DNA of 64,000 nucleotides from Cystobasidium ongulense (Eukaryota > Basidiomycota > Cystobasidiomycetes > Cystobasidiales > Cystobasidiaceae). The first letter of the stretch is position 1. Each line of letters starts with the position of its first letter. The notes below the pieces were generated by a model. The model did no database searches. It saw only the letters and a program-made list of their open reading frames with translations, and was not told where the DNA came from. The stretch spans positions 2,094,534-2,158,533 of the forward strand of contig BQUP01000002.1 of the NCBI GenBank assembly GCA_022835595.1. Reading direction: 5' to 3'. The translations under genes were made by a program, and so were the position numbers. Of this stretch, positions 11,759-23,804 are shown piece by piece.

Positions 11759-12606
11759 TCACTCATACACCGGTATGTCCTTCGGTTGCCTGAAACCTTG
11801 GCTTGCCCACCATCCAACATCACTCAAATATTGCTCCGGCAAAGTATTCAGAGTGATGGTTTTACATTTCAGCTCGTCTTTGGCGATCCTTTCCGCCTCT
11901 TGAAGAGCTGTCCTAGCGTACCCTTGGCCTTGCTTGGACATCAGAACATACAAAGAAGCGAAAGTGCTGCACAATGACACGTCAATCGCGTTCAACGGAG
12001 GGATAAATCGGGACAGGCTTACATTTTACCATTATCCCGGTCGGCCAAAGTCTTGTCGCCCATGTAGTCCACCCAATCTAAGGCTTTACCATGTAAGAGT
12101 TGAGATGACAAGGCGAAAGGTAAGATCTGGTTCCGCTTGAATTCACCAAGTAAGGTCAGCAAGGCCGCTCACCAAAATGACCCGCTGGTGTAAAGTCAGG
12201 ATTAGGAGGAGGAATATCTTCTCGGGTTGCTAGGCTGTCTTCTAAGGGTTCGAGGAAGCGGGGTTCATGATCCACTGGGGGCGACCGCTTAGTATCAGTG
12301 ACAATCCAGTACATGAGCTGTGCCGATGCAGCATACATCAGACACAAGCAGATAAATTCGTTTAGTACAATTCGAACTGTAGGTTTACAAAAGCTGACTC
12401 ACTCGGTCTCCTGTTTTGACCATTTCCAACCATTTATCTACAGAATCGAGTCCCCAACCACAGAGCATTCGCTGTCTTCGCAGTTCCGCCACTTCGACTT
12501 GATTGACAGGGTCGAGCGGCTGAAAACGCAGCAGAGCACCTCTTTGCTCAGACTCGGAGATAGATGATTCAATGACGGACAGGCTCATATCTTTAGACAT
12601 ACCCAT
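11759..12606 (-). CDS. GNAT-family N-acetyltransferase
   Basis: Exons 12606-12403, 12317-12173, 12077-12023 and 11966-11759 join in frame to about 203 residues. The product resembles a widespread fungal GNAT group: LRRQRMLCGWG near residue 45, LMYWIV in the first strand, AGHFDWVDYMGDKTLA, then ASLYVLMSKQGQGYARTALQ, where QGQGYA is the acetyl-CoA pyrophosphate-binding loop (Q/R-x-x-G-x-G/A), followed by ITLNT and WWASQGF. The substrate is unknown. The start at 12606 is the first ATG of the frame. The C-terminus is uncertain because a GT sits just before the stop and one more exon may follow. It converges on ARP8. Confidence 0.78.
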
Positions 12607-12886
12607 GTAGCCGCGGTATTGTCGGGCCGATTTGCTTGACTACTGCTAGAAGAAGCGGAGGGGAGTACGATGCTCATTTTGGCTGCCAGCAGATCTTCTT
12701 TTGATCCTTTGTCGATAGGTTGGGCATGTATGTCGTGTTTCGTGTACAAACTCTAATACACAAATCCCGAATAAAAGTAAAGCAAAAACACGATACGTGC
12801 AAAGCTGACTCGTGTGTACATGCCGAAAAGCCGGGCCGATAAGGGCATCCGATTCTAAGACTCGAGCGCACATAATGGCGTGTTGA
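12607..12886. other. Upstream flank of the GNAT gene
   Basis: No supported coding exon. The stretch should contain the GNAT promoter (minus strand) and possibly 5' exons of the plus-strand open stretch that follows. Confidence 0.3.
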
Positions 12887-13144
12887 CAGCTGGGTTGTGG
12901 GCAGAACGATAGAGGAGTCATCAATTCTGGAGGCCAACCTCAAGACTCTGCTTGGTTCGTCTCTCACGCCTCTGGAAGTGGACGCACAAGACGGGTGACA
13001 GGCGATGTAATCGCCGAAGTCGTCAAACAGGCGCTATCCCGATATAGGGCGTGGAACGAAGACGAAGACGAAGGACTTGATTCACTGGCTGTTCATGTGC
13101 AAGTATACGTTATTAAGGCGCTGACGCCAACCCAGTCTGTCTAG
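12887..13144 (+). CDS. Possible exon(s) of a small unknown gene
   Basis: An 85-codon open stretch with no ATG at its head runs from a stop at 12884 to a TAG at 13142-13144. The middle reads like real protein (RRVTGDVIAEVVKQALSRYRAW then an acidic NEDEDE). An AG at 12888-12889 could be a splice acceptor, implying an upstream exon I could not place. A faint likeness to the roadblock/LAMTOR fold was considered (a long helix followed by NED), but it is too weak for a name. It sits between the GNAT and MFS genes, both on the other strand. Confidence 0.3.
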   Translation, partial: QLGCGQNDRGVINSGGQPQDSAWFVSHASGSGRTRRVTGDVIAEVVKQALSRYRAWNEDEDEGLDSLAVHVQVYVIKALTPTQSV

Positions 13145-13209
13145 TACGTCTATGTTGTGTTGTACAAATAAGCTATCACCCTGGTTATTGCGAACTACAT
13201 TTTTGGCGT

Positions 13210-15341
13210 CTAAGCTGCTTTGACAGCTCCCGATGCCATTTCAAGTTCCAAAGGCTCTACTGTCTTCTTAGCTTTCTTTGCACCTACTCTGCCCATGTCG
13301 CGCAGGAAGACAGCTGTGATGATTGCCGCAACTGCCATGAAGGCAAAGCAAGTCCCTGTCGAAAAGAAGAAACCTGTCAGCATCGATGAGGCCCATCCTA
13401 TTTCATGAGTATAACGCACAAAATGCAGCTTGATAGCCTTTCAGTATAGCTTCTTTAGGTACGACCGTCGTAGTATCACGATTACCATGCACTACGACAC
13501 CCAATCTGGCGGATTCTTTCTGTTGCACCGAATCCGAAACGATGGTCGTCACAGCAAGCACTATAGAGGAGCTCAGTTGAGTGATGGTATTGAAGATTGA
13601 TCCACCTTGAGCTTGATCTTCTGGCGAAACAATCTTAGAGACGTAGAGAGTGCCAATAAGCATGATGCCGTCCGCTCCCCAAATCGTGAAGCAGGTAGAG
13701 ACGAATTGATAGGACCAGTCTATGGCGCGAATAATCTTTAGAGGTGGTGTTTATGGAGACGTATGAGACGTATGAGGGAGAGACTTACAGGTCTTAGTTG
13801 GATCATTGATCGCCATTAGAAGCGCTGAAAATGCCGAAGCCACTATTCCGACTAGGAGGATAAGCTGGCCAGGCTGAAAAGTCGGTCGCATCAGTATGCT
13901 TGAGGGCCTTGGTCAGTAGTCGCAGTAGCCACTGTACTTACTACGTATGCAACGAGCATTGCCATGATGACATTGACCGATACACCGGCGACTGAGAGCG
14001 GCACGAAGCGTGCTGTCATGACGAGCACCGGAAGTTCTTCGTAGTTCTGCCAGTAGAGAGTGAGCCAGAAGATAGTGCTGTACAAGGAATGCCGTAAGAG
14101 TATGTTCAGATATTCAGACCCTTGAGTATAAGGCACTCACGCAGTGATGGAGCCGAATAAACACATGGTAACCACCTGTAATAGAGCAAATTTTCCTTTT
14201 CCCCAAACAGAAATCTTCATAAGAGGAGGTAACTTTCCCCTTTTCTCGACAAATCTCTCCCAAGTCAAGAATACACCTATTAGAACTACACCAATAACTA
14301 TACAAGTAGGTATATAGGGAGATTTCCAACCATTAGGAGCACCTTCACCATCAGCTAGAGCAAAAACGAATAAAACCAAACCTGCAGTAGCTAAAAAGGC
14401 TCCTATAATGTCTACTGCTTGACCTTTCAAATGCCTATTTGGGAATAATGGTCCTGGTACTAAGAAGAATGCTAATACTCCTGTACCACTTGTCATTGCT
14501 GCTGAGACGTAGAAGAAAGTGCGCCAACCTGTTGCGGCGAATTTGATGGTGAGACCTGCAATGATGAGGCCGCTATAGTCATGCAAACCGTCTTTAGACC
14601 ATTACACTGAGCTAGGCAATGATTGGAAAGGGCTCACACTGCATTTCCAATAGGTGCACCTGCTCCGAAGCATGCGAAAGCACGCGACTTTGCTGGTCCT
14701 GGAGGGAAGGAAGTTGCGAGAATACCGATAGCTGCGGGTACGACGCTATGGGGAGACCGTATTAGTCTATCTACGACTGGTGAAGTAGATATCAAGTCTG
14801 CTCACCAAGCGAACATGGCACCCGTCAAAGCTCTGAATACGAACATCTGCATGCTCGTCTGCGCAAGTCCACTTGCGAGATTGAATACGCCCGCCATGAC
14901 GAGACCACTGATGAAGAATATCTTGTGTCCCCAAATGTCTGCGCATCTTCCGAATAGCAGCAATGTGCAAGCATAAGCTAGGGATACGCTAGATTGTAGC
15001 CATTGTAGTTGATATTCAGGTATGTGTAGTTCTTCTCCAATCACTCTTATCGCTAGACCAATGCCGACAGATGAGGAAGCTTGTTGGAATGTTCCTGACA
15101 TGCATAGTAAAGGCAGTGCTATCTTGGTTGCTCGTGATAGAGTCGGATAGACATGTTCGTGGTGCTCTGATGAAGGTGGGTTGAGTGGGTCCCCTCCATT
15201 TGGCTGATCGGCCGAAGAGTCCTTCCTGGAGATTGGCTTCTCCAGCTCAGCAGCGATAGGCACGTTTGAAATGGCCATGGCTAGTTCTGGGAGTATAGTT
15301 TCATCTTGCACATCTGGCTTGCTCTGTTTTGCATGAGCCAT
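13210..15341 (-). CDS. MFS transporter, drug:H+ antiporter type (DHA2-like)
   Basis: Membrane exporter of the major facilitator superfamily, similar to fungal ATR1-type pumps. Exons: 15341-14806, 14745-14638, 14572-14141, 14077-13945, 13873-13789, 13719 to about 13420, then to 13210. After a 75-residue soluble head come many hydrophobic helices. Motif A is visible as GRCADIWGHK; AIGILATSFPPGPAKSRAFA with GAGAPIG matches the motif C region of this family. The tail is basic then acidic. Near 13417-13421 the frame shifts: KGYQAAF is followed by a run of four T, and the reading continues (RYTHEIGWASSMLTG) only if one T is dropped or about 25 bases are removed. This may be a sequencing error, a tiny intron or a real break. 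The substrate is unknown. Confidence 0.85.
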
Positions 15342-15832
15342 GTTTATCGATGAAGTGGGTCGCGCCTTTGCAATTGTCCGCACCAGCAGCTTTGAAGATC
15401 CTGCAGAGAGGTGACCGTGAGGGTGAGAAGAGTCTCGTAAAGGCGTTATCGCATATTCAGCCAAGTGAGTGGTAAGAGGAAGAGAAGAGATGAGATAATC
15501 GCGTCGGATCAATGCAATGCAACAATCAGATCAGATCAATTATCGCTGATAAATCTTGAAGGGTGCGCCGGCATCGTCCTCCGGCTGGACACAAAGCACG
15601 GGAAAATACAGTCCGGAGAGGCGATAGTGGTATTGTCCGCCGTTCGAGGTTGTGCAGACTGCAGTTGTTGAGAGTTGTGACTGGCACACTGCAAGGCACG
15701 AGATGATCCACGTTTGTCGATGCATGGCCAGAGACTCTGGTTTATACAGAATGATGATCGAGAAAGACTCACCTCGGACAGCTACAAGTTATCGAGCTGG
15801 CTGTGTCTGAACCATACATACACCGCTCAATC
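15342..15832. promoter_or_regulatory. Divergent promoter region of the MFS gene and DSS4
   Basis: The two starts (15341 minus, 15833 plus) face away from each other over 491 bases. Several GATC- and GATA-like words occur near 15480-15545, but no known regulator site can be assigned. Confidence 0.4.
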
Positions 15833-16472
15833 ATGGCTCTCGCATCTACTTCTCGCAATCCCGGCATAGCGTACAGCCACGACTTGCTGCGCGAAAAGCT
15901 CGTCGACAGCAACGGCAACAACGCGACAGACCTGTATTGCCCGCTTGGAGGATGCAGGTGTCTGTTGCTGAAGAAGGGAAGCGCGAAGCTTGTTCAGAGG
16001 AGCGGAGAGGCTGTGAGTGTTTGAGAGAGCTTGGTCTTTATGCCGACATGCTTACTTGTCCTCCTGCCGTGCATTACAGCTCCTTCATCCATCAGCGAAG
16101 CCTACAAAGTCGCAGAATGACGAGTTCCCACTGGACTCGACAAGCAGCAGCACAGAAGGAGGAACAGAACAGCAAGACTGCTGGTTGGTTGCATCACCCC
16201 TCACATTCGAGAACATCGGCTTCACCAAGGGAGTCCTCGTCAATGCCATTGAAGGAGAAGCGTCAACACGAGCAGTAGCCAGTCTGCCCGAAGGAGCATC
16301 AATACGCTATCTCGCATGTGCAGACTGCGACTGTGGACCTCTAGGTTGGCATGTAGAGCATAAAGGGAGTGACTTGGGCAGAGACGTGGATAGCGAGATT
16401 ACAACTGGTGCTTCAGGACCGATACGAGAGTTCTTGATTGCTGTGGAAAGATGTCGGTACAAGCTGGCATGA
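15833..16472 (+). CDS. DSS4: Mss4/Dss4 family Rab guanine-nucleotide exchange factor
   Basis: Zinc-binding protein that stabilises nucleotide-free exocytic Rabs (Sec4 type) and promotes exchange in secretion. Exons 15833-16012 and 16080-16472 join in phase 0 to 190 residues. The two zinc-ligand pairs are visible: CPLGGC near residue 38 and CADC near residue 155, the latter in LACADCDCGPLGWH, the family signature. ENIGFTKGVLVN and the C-terminal EFLIAVERCRYK also match. The linker after exon 1 is Ser/Thr/Gln-rich. The start at 15833 gives a short N-terminus before the domain. Confidence 0.9.
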
Positions 16473-16857
16473 GTGCATACATCCATACACATATAAACAG
16501 CAAGCAATGAGAGATAGATAGCTACGCATATTATAGTAGCGACGGAAGCTCCGTCTGCGACCAGACTGACTTCCGGCACACTTTCAAAATGCCCATCATC
16601 ACTCTGCTCCACTCCACTCGTCGCTCCTGACAGTCGCTCAGGCCCAACCAAGTATAAACGCGAAGAGGTGGCTGCCTGGAGAGTACAAGAAGCAGCCCTG
16701 GTAGTCTGTGTTCTGCCTGAGGTGTTCATCCTGCCGGCGGTCTCGCTGGAGTGCCTCGAGATAGTGTACTCGAGTACCAGACCACGCCAGCAGCCTGGAT
16801 GGCGCAGTAGCGGACACCGCACATATCGGAGCACACCACCTCCATCTGTCATCAAAA
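16473..16857. other. Intergenic between DSS4 and SPG1
   Basis: 385 bases acting as DSS4 3' flank and SPG1 5' region. A long minus-strand open frame here has no domain and overlaps both genes; it is not accepted. Confidence 0.4.
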
Positions 16858-18202
16858 ATGGCAGCCACACCAACTGGCCAGGTCGCATCGAGCAGTGCAG
16901 ACGTGCTGGACGGGTCGACGCATCCAACAGCCACTTCGTCAATACAGCAAGCGGGCGAGTCAGAGGCGGCGGGGAATGAGCAGGAGGAGCAAAGCAGGTA
17001 ATCATGCCTCTTTGACAGTGTACACCGCATCAAGCGCACCTTCTGACCATGCATCGCTTCTCCTGCCGCCTTGCAGCGTCGTAATCAAGGTCAGTCCGAC
17101 TTCGTTTCAGTGGCGAATATCGAGCACGTGCCTCGTCTGTGCAGTAATTTGACACATAGAAGAGGCTGCTCATCCTGCTGTCGTATGATTGGCAAGCTGA
17201 TGGTCGGTCCTACCTTTTGCTGCGCCAGGTTGGAATGGTCGGAGATGCCCAGGTGAGCCTTTCCCGCGCATCAAGTATACCGCGAAAGCTGACCATGTTT
17301 CGTGATGATGGCTCGACGCGTAGATTGGCAAGACCAGTCTCATGGTCCGGTATTGCGAAGGCTCATTCGACGAAGATTACATACAGACATTAGGAGTAAA
17401 GTGAGTGCAATTTCCTCCGCTCTTTATTCTGATCCGAGAGCAAGGCAGCTGAGACGGGTCTAATTGTGATGGTGGAACAGTTTCATGGAAAAATGCGTTT
17501 CGATAAGAAATACACAGATTATATTCTCAATTTGGGATCTAGGTGGACAAAGAGAATTTGTCAACATGCTACCTCTGGTTTGCAATGATGCTGTTGCTAT
17601 TCTATTCATGTTTGATCTAAGTAGAAAATCTACCCTCAATAGCATTAAAGAATGGTATAGACAAGCTAGAGGTTTCAATAAAACTGCCATTCCTTTCTTG
17701 GTGAGCTCACACATCCATGGAAGTGTAATTCATTAATCAAGTGCAAAGTGCTGATCTTTCTTCACTTCAACTCGTGTTCATGGTTGTCCAGGTCGGAACA
17801 AAGTATGATCAGTTTTCAGCTTTCTCGAGAGAAGAGCAAGATGAAATAACGCGGCAGGTGCGTCTAAAGAGCATGGAATGGTAACACATCGAGATGAGCA
17901 TGTTTGAATGACAATAATACTTTTGATCTATGCAGTCCCGTCGCTTCGCAAGAGCTATGAAAGCTCCATTGATATTCTGCTCGACTGCCGAATCGATTAA
18001 TGTTCAAAAGATTTTCAAAATCGTCTTGGCGAAGGTGAGTGGAAATACATTCAATCTCAGCTTTAGCCCTTCGATATGCTTTGAAGCTAATTATGCTTTC
18101 CTTGATGCTGTGTTACCCGTTCTACAGGCTTTCGACCTCAAATGCACTATCCCCGAAAATACAGAAACAGGCGAACCATTACTCTTATACTTGGATGTAT
18201 AA
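16858..18202 (+). CDS. SPG1: Septum-promoting small GTPase Spg1/Tem1
   Basis: Ras-like GTPase at the spindle pole body that triggers the septation initiation / mitotic exit network. Eight exons: 16858-16997, 17077-17089, 17229-17252, 17324-17400, 17481-17700, 17792-17857, 17936-18034, 18128-18202. Two of them are tiny (13 and 24 bases). After a 50-residue Ser/Thr/Gln-rich head the G domain begins: [13 protein letters not shown] (P-loop, split by an intron), QTLGVNFMEKCV (switch I), WDLGGQREF (switch II), and VGTKYD for the usual NKxD, where T and Y replacing the standard residues is typical of Spg1/Tem1. STAES is the G5 region. It lacks a C-terminal prenylation Cys, as Spg1 does. The tail is short. 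Confidence 0.93.
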
Positions 18203-18668
18203 ACGATGCACGCCGTATCAGTCTTCCATGCGCCGCAAGTCTTTCTGTCTCGCCTGCTCCACAGGGAACGGAAAGGTATCGTCTCCAAAAGTTTAAAAAC
18301 GAATGTTGTAGAATCCCCTCCCCGCGTTTTTCGGTATTAGCATACAAAATAAGACCCGCTCGTTCTCGTTTGCCTTTGGTAGTTTTATCTTTGTTTCATT
18401 AGCAAAATTACACTCGTTAAAGACAAGGAATGCAGTTCCGCTTTGTCTTGCTGCACCATTCGCGTTCATTACATTTCACTACCTGACTCGTATTCCTGCA
18501 TATTTACGGATTCACCAATGATTGACTGCTGATCCTTGAATACACCACCCATTTCATACTTTTCATAACATTTTGCGTAACTGCTAACGACACTCTATTT
18601 ATTCACGACCTGCAATTCTTACCCTTTCTAGCTTTCATTATTGTCGCAAGGTAAACTCTTTCTGGCTT
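18203..18668. other. Convergent 3' region of SPG1 and the GFD2-like gene
   Basis: 466 bases, A/T-richer than the genes, with no supported exon; holds the two facing 3' untranslated regions. Confidence 0.4.
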
Positions 18669-20279
18669 CTATTCCCAGCCTGAATACTCAGCTTGACGGC
18701 TCTTTGCCTTCAAATTGGCTTGCTTAGCTCTGTGCTCTGCTTTGAGCTCTTCTTTAATTCTACCGGATCCTACGAGAGCTTCGTATAGAGCGAGAGTGTC
18801 TGCAAGAATGTCCATTAATCAAGTCAGCACACTTCCCGTCACCTTAATCTACCGATTAGAATCGGGAGGACTCACAGCAAGCATCATTACCTGCATTATG
18901 CAGATACCGAGCCGGTATATCCAAAGCTTTCAAAGCATTCTCTAAGCCAACCTGTCTCTGAGCTTCCGGCAATCCAGAAGCACTAAACAATTTCTGAGTA
19001 TCCATAACATAAACTGCTCCCTCTCTTAATCTAATTTCATCCTCAGCTGGTGGAACAGGATCATTCCAAAATGAAGGATCAGGTAATCCGATAACCCATT
19101 TTGTTGTATCGATTCCCAAGCCTGAGAAATAGGCTATTTCAGCTGATGCACTGTGAAATATGAGGAATAATGGTCCGGCGCTGCGATATTCATCGATTAG
19201 CTTGGAGAGGATCGAAATGGTCTTGTCCCGGGTATGCTCTTCTGAAGTTCCAAAGTTGAATTTCTGTAGTTGAAATGGTTATCATCGTTCAGTGTTTGTT
19301 GGGCTTTGGAGTGTAGTTGGATAATTCTAGACTTACATAACGGTTGTTTGGCGTAAAATCACCATTACGCAGGTCCATACATTCCGAGATCACTGAAGTG
19401 TAATAAGAGAGAGGAGAAGCGTGAGAAAAAGCTTTCCCATTCCAAAACGCAGAAAAGGAGGCAACCCACTTATATGTTCGCAAGAACGCGTCTCAATGGT
19501 CTCTCCTTCCTCCGATTTGGAGAACGCGATAGAACTCCAACCAATCTCTAGTATATACGCGTGGTTTCTTTCATAACTTTCAATATCAATAGCCATCACA
19601 GTGCCACATTTTGAATCTTGGAAATCTTGATAGCATTTTTTGTTTAGATTTAACAGCAAAGCATCACCAGATGGTATTTCTCTTGCCCTGAAAGCCTGTA
19701 GTCCTTCAATCGTTGCGAAAGTCACCGGAGTAACTGATTTGAACGAATCGAAAGCTTTTTTGCGAGTTGCGTTTGGTGATATTAGCCCTCGGTTTAGAGT
19801 AGGCTGTTTGGCAATGATAATATCCAGTAGTGATTCTACGTCCGAATCGATGAAGTAAAGTCCCAATATACCGGATTTGGAATCTTCACATTTGTAGAAG
19901 ACGTGTCCTCGGCCCCAGATCTGGAAGGCAAGAAATCAGCATCCTGTCTTTTGTCTGATTGTACTGTGAGCGGGCGTACCGGATGGTCTCTAGCCTCGTT
20001 CGAGCCCATTATGAGAGCAGGCTGGGAGAAAAACTTCTTGGGATAGCCTTTGGTGACACCCTTCCATTCTAGATAGCTTCCCCATTTCTTGACTGCGAAA
20101 GAGGCTGCTTGGTTAGTATTGATAAGGCGAGTGAATACACGAGCCCATGCGAATGTGCACCTACCAATGGCATCGTAGGGATAGAAAAAGGCAGCTTCCA
20201 AGTTGACGGACTGTTTGGAAGGCACCTGCTGAGCGTTGTTGACGAAGGCAGCGGGACTTGGAGAACTAGTTTTTGACAT
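18669..20279 (-). CDS. Gfd2/YDR514C-like RNase H-fold protein
   Basis: Spliced product of five or more exons, about 430 residues. The C-terminal half matches the Gfd2/YDR514C-like domain, an RNase H-like exonuclease fold: AIDIESYERN holds the first acidic pair (D-x-E), EIGWSS follows, and PARYLHNAGNDA holds the final H and D of a DEDDh-type site. Between them lies the region with LFLIFHSASAEIAYFSGLG, where H-S-A resembles the middle motif. The N-terminal part contains a conserved-looking WGSYLEWKGVTKGYP element. In yeast Gfd2 is linked to mRNA export; here the role is inferred only. The start is taken at 20279 (MSKTSS); an in-frame ATG at 20336 is possible. The stop is at 18669-18671 after a charged tail. 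Confidence 0.8.
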
Positions 20280-20844
20280 TTCTCGCACTCGACTGAGATA
20301 GTGAGTGCGGGCCAGTCCTGCCAGAGAGGTTCTCATGCAATACTGCAGTCGCGTAAGTTCTCGAGAGCTGCTTCCAGATCCACAATGACCGCTAACCCTG
20401 GACACCCCCGAAGAGAGGAAGAAGTGCAGAAGTAGCTTGACAGAGGCGTATGCTCTTGTGAAAGCCTCAGAGCGGTGGATCAGATGCGTCGACGGCTGTG
20501 TATTGTGGTAGATCTTCTGGTCGGTCAGATGTCAAGCAGCAGACGTGTTCTGGAATGGAGGACAGCGAGATCTGGAAGGCAGGCTGTCTTGCAGACCCTG
20601 TCAATGGAAGAGCCGTGCCATTGCAATGTGGAAGTGCATCAATAGTGGATGAAGTAGAGGAGACAAGGTGAATCACTCTTTTGTAGCCTTTAGAAGGCTG
20701 ATCGAGAATATACTTGACCACGACAGCCTGCAGGGTTGCTTGCTTCTTTCTCTCTGCACACTATACAAGGTCATCAACACTACTGCACACGATAGCAGTC
20801 AACGCGGCTCACCTGGGTGGTCAGTACAGCCAGCGGGCGACGCG
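20280..20844. promoter_or_regulatory. Divergent promoter region of the GFD2-like gene and MSC2
   Basis: Starts at 20279 (minus) and 20845 (plus) face away over 565 bases. No other supported exon; no specific site identified. Confidence 0.4.
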
Positions 20845-23804
20845 ATGGCTGCAGCCTACGCAGAGGCGTATCCCGAATACATCCCAGACACGCGGCACAG
20901 AGGCAGAGTGAGCATAGCACATGTGCTGCCTCCAAGCAGAGATATCAGCAGAAGAGGTGGATTCGCAGTGGATCTCGTCTTCTCCTCCATCCTCGGCAAG
21001 TCTGTCCTGGCTCTAGGACTCCATCTCACAAAAGAGTGGCTTCTCGCGTCAAGCAATGGCAGCAGCAATTCTCGGCTTTCTGTCGGAGAAACACACTGGA
21101 GACTGCTGGCGATATCAGCTATACTTGTTGCAATCTGGCACAAGCCATGGGACCTGTTCTCAAAGGGAATGAACGTATGCTGCTTTACTATCGGTCTCTC
21201 TTTCGCGATACTTGCATGCTGAAGCTGTGATCGACAGTACACGCGACTGTTGACCTACAGCGCACTCGTATGTGGTGAATCGTACGCGTATATGACAGCA
21301 TTAGACAAGCTGCCTGTCTTGAGGTGGGTCTCCCTTGCCGGTGCTGCGATATCTAAGTTTACTGACGGTGTGTCATGCAGGCTCGTCATGTTATCGGAAG
21401 CCTGTCATTTATGGACACACGGGCTGCAAAGCATGCGCAAGAAAGGCTCAAGTACAGCTGTAAGCTCAATTTCAGTATACGTGCATCGTCGCACATGGCT
21501 AATGCCTGTGCTCTAGCGCAACGCCAACTTTGTAGCTGTGGCGACTCTTGGTGCCTCGTATATTGCCGAGCTTTACCTGAACAAGCGTAAGCTAGAACAC
21601 TACATCCTCAGCGGCGTTCACTTACCTTCGCCATTCCCATCGACTAAGGCCTATCCAAAACATCGGTCAATGGCGGCTACTTTGCCGTGTTATGCTACCT
21701 CTTCCTGAAAGCCACGGCCATAGATACTCTTCGTTCAATCTCGCCAAACGGCACTCCGCTCGAAGAAGATCTACAAGCTCGTTATCACTCCCTTGGACTA
21801 ATCACAGCCATTCCCATAGCGCTCTTCTTTTCATTCATACCTACATCAACTTCTATACCAGCGGAAAGCACTTATAAATCAGGACCACCTGTGCAGACGA
21901 CTCTAGCGACACTATCTTTGTTGGCGTTTGCGCTATTCGTAGCGGATCCAATACTGAACCGAGCAGTAGGACGGCGCACCATCACAATACGAGGCTTCAA
22001 GGGAATTTGGACAATCAGCGTGCTGGCTGTCGCATTCATTGGAGTGTGCGCTTTCGAACGTACATTGCACATAGCAGACTTTGTCATCGGCACTATAGCG
22101 TACTTAGGTCAGTGCACCTAAGTCCACCCCACAACTCCTTTCCATCGCTAATGATTGTCATCCTTACTTTAGGTATCTCGCACATTCTGCATTCCGATCC
22201 ACGTCTTGCAGCAGAAGCAGCAGGCCGTAATGTTTCGTCGTTCGTAAATGGTCACACATCAACATCTCGTAAAGGAAAGGAAACAGTCTTAGAATCGATT
22301 GAACGAAAATATAGACAAATAAGAGCTACTATTAAAACTATACTTGAAAACCCTGATAGCAAGAAAATTTATTATTTCTTATGTCTTAATTTGGCGTTTA
22401 TGTTTGTACAAATGATGTAAGTTCATTGGTCCTCTATCGACTCACTAGTGTTCTGCGGGATGTAGTGAACTGATTGTCTCATGACGATCTCAGGTATGGC
22501 ATATGGACGAATAGTCTAGGTCTCATATCGGACTGTGAGTTTGAGAGCGAGTCCTTGAACTAGTCTTGCATTCAAGCTGATATAACCCCACCGCAGCCAT
22601 ACACATGTTCTTTGACTGCCTTGCTTTGGCGATGGGGTTGCTGGCGAGTGTGATGGCGACATGGCCGCGCAACGAAACTTTTACATACGGGTATGTCTAT
22701 CTTCGATGTCTATCTTCATGAACCTCAACTCTTAGCGATGGGAAGGGCTAATCTCCGGTGTTTTGGACAGCTACGTTCGCGTGGAAACCTTATCAGGCTT
22801 CGCGAACGGTATCTTTCTTGTCCTAATCTCGATATTTATCGTCTTTGAAGCTGTTCAACGACTTATCGACCCCCCGGAGATGAATACGAACCAGCTCTTG
22901 ACAGTCAGCGCTCTCGGATTAGCTGTCAACCTGGTTGGCATGTTCGCTACTGGTCATCATCATCATGGGCATTCTGTGAGTCGCTGCCTCCGCATCAGTA
23001 GCTTTAACAGATGCTGACATTGCTCTTAGCATGGACATGACGATCACGGTCATGATCATGGTCATTCACATGGTGGGCATGGTTCTACACATTCACATGA
23101 AGCCATAGCTAATCCAAATGTCGTGCCTATTAGGACATTCTCATAATATGCATGGCGTATTCCTTGTAAGCGTCATTATCGACACATTCACCTGCAGAGT
23201 CTGACTGTCCCTCTGTCCTACGTAGCACGTCATGGCGGACACTCTTGGCTCTTGTGGAGTTATCGTCTCGACCCTTCTTATCAATAGATATGGCTGGACT
23301 GGATTCGATCCTATCGCTTCGATATTCATCGCGGTCCTCATCTTCGCTTCTGTCATACCACTCATCTTGGATTCGGCTTCGCTTCTATGTCTAGATCTGG
23401 GCACTGGAAGGGAAAAGGATGTCCGGAGCGCCCTTGCCAAAGTAAGCTTGCTGGATTTGATGAGCAATCTTGGCGTATACTGATGGTACCCGAGTACACA
23501 GCTGAGCAGCGTCGAAGGCCTCTCGTCTTACGGAGCAGCAAGATTCTGGCCGAAAGACCCAAGTACCGTCGTCGGATCTATACACATACAGCTCGCTCCT
23601 TCGCCGTCGCACGATCATAAAGGACCAAGTCACGGCGGGAATGGCAATGCAGTAGTCGGGTTCTCGCATTATGCTAATGCGGAAAAGGTGGTCAAGCGTG
23701 TCGAGAGCGTGCTTAAAGGCGCGATAGACGGACTGGTCGAATTGAGTGTACAAATAGAACCGAGCGAGGGAGATGTTAGCTGCCCGTGTATGATAAGTAT
23801 TTAA
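20845..23804 (+). CDS. MSC2: Zinc transporter Msc2 (cation diffusion facilitator, ZnT5-like)
   Basis: Loads zinc into the ER/Golgi; yeast Msc2 works as a heteromer with Zrg17. About a dozen exons; exon 1 is 20845-21174 and the stop is at 23802-23804. The N-terminal half has extra membrane helices typical of Msc2/ZnT5. The CDF core starts near MYGIWTNSLGLISDSIHMFFDC; zinc-site residues are seen as H-x-x-x-D in SIHMFFD and HVMAD. A His-rich cytosolic loop (HHHHGHS, then HGHDDHGHDHGHSH) lies between helices 4 and 5. The loop exon is joined to GHSHNMHGVFL by a GT at about 23071; reading on without that splice gives a stop at 23145. The C-terminal domain with VGSIHIQL and EKVVKRVESVL is the usual cytosolic ferredoxin-like fold. 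Confidence 0.92.

Noticed and set aside
12900-13143. BolA-like protein
   Set aside because: Short likenesses (ILEANLKTLLGSSLTPLEV and IKALTPTQ) lie in different frames and the conserved BolA centre with its RHR motif is missing.
16307-17054. Long minus-strand frames (232 and 138 codons) over DSS4 and SPG1
   Set aside because: They overlap the coding strands of two well-supported genes, have no motif or splice logic, and their Cys/Ser/Arg-rich text is what reversed coding sequence gives.
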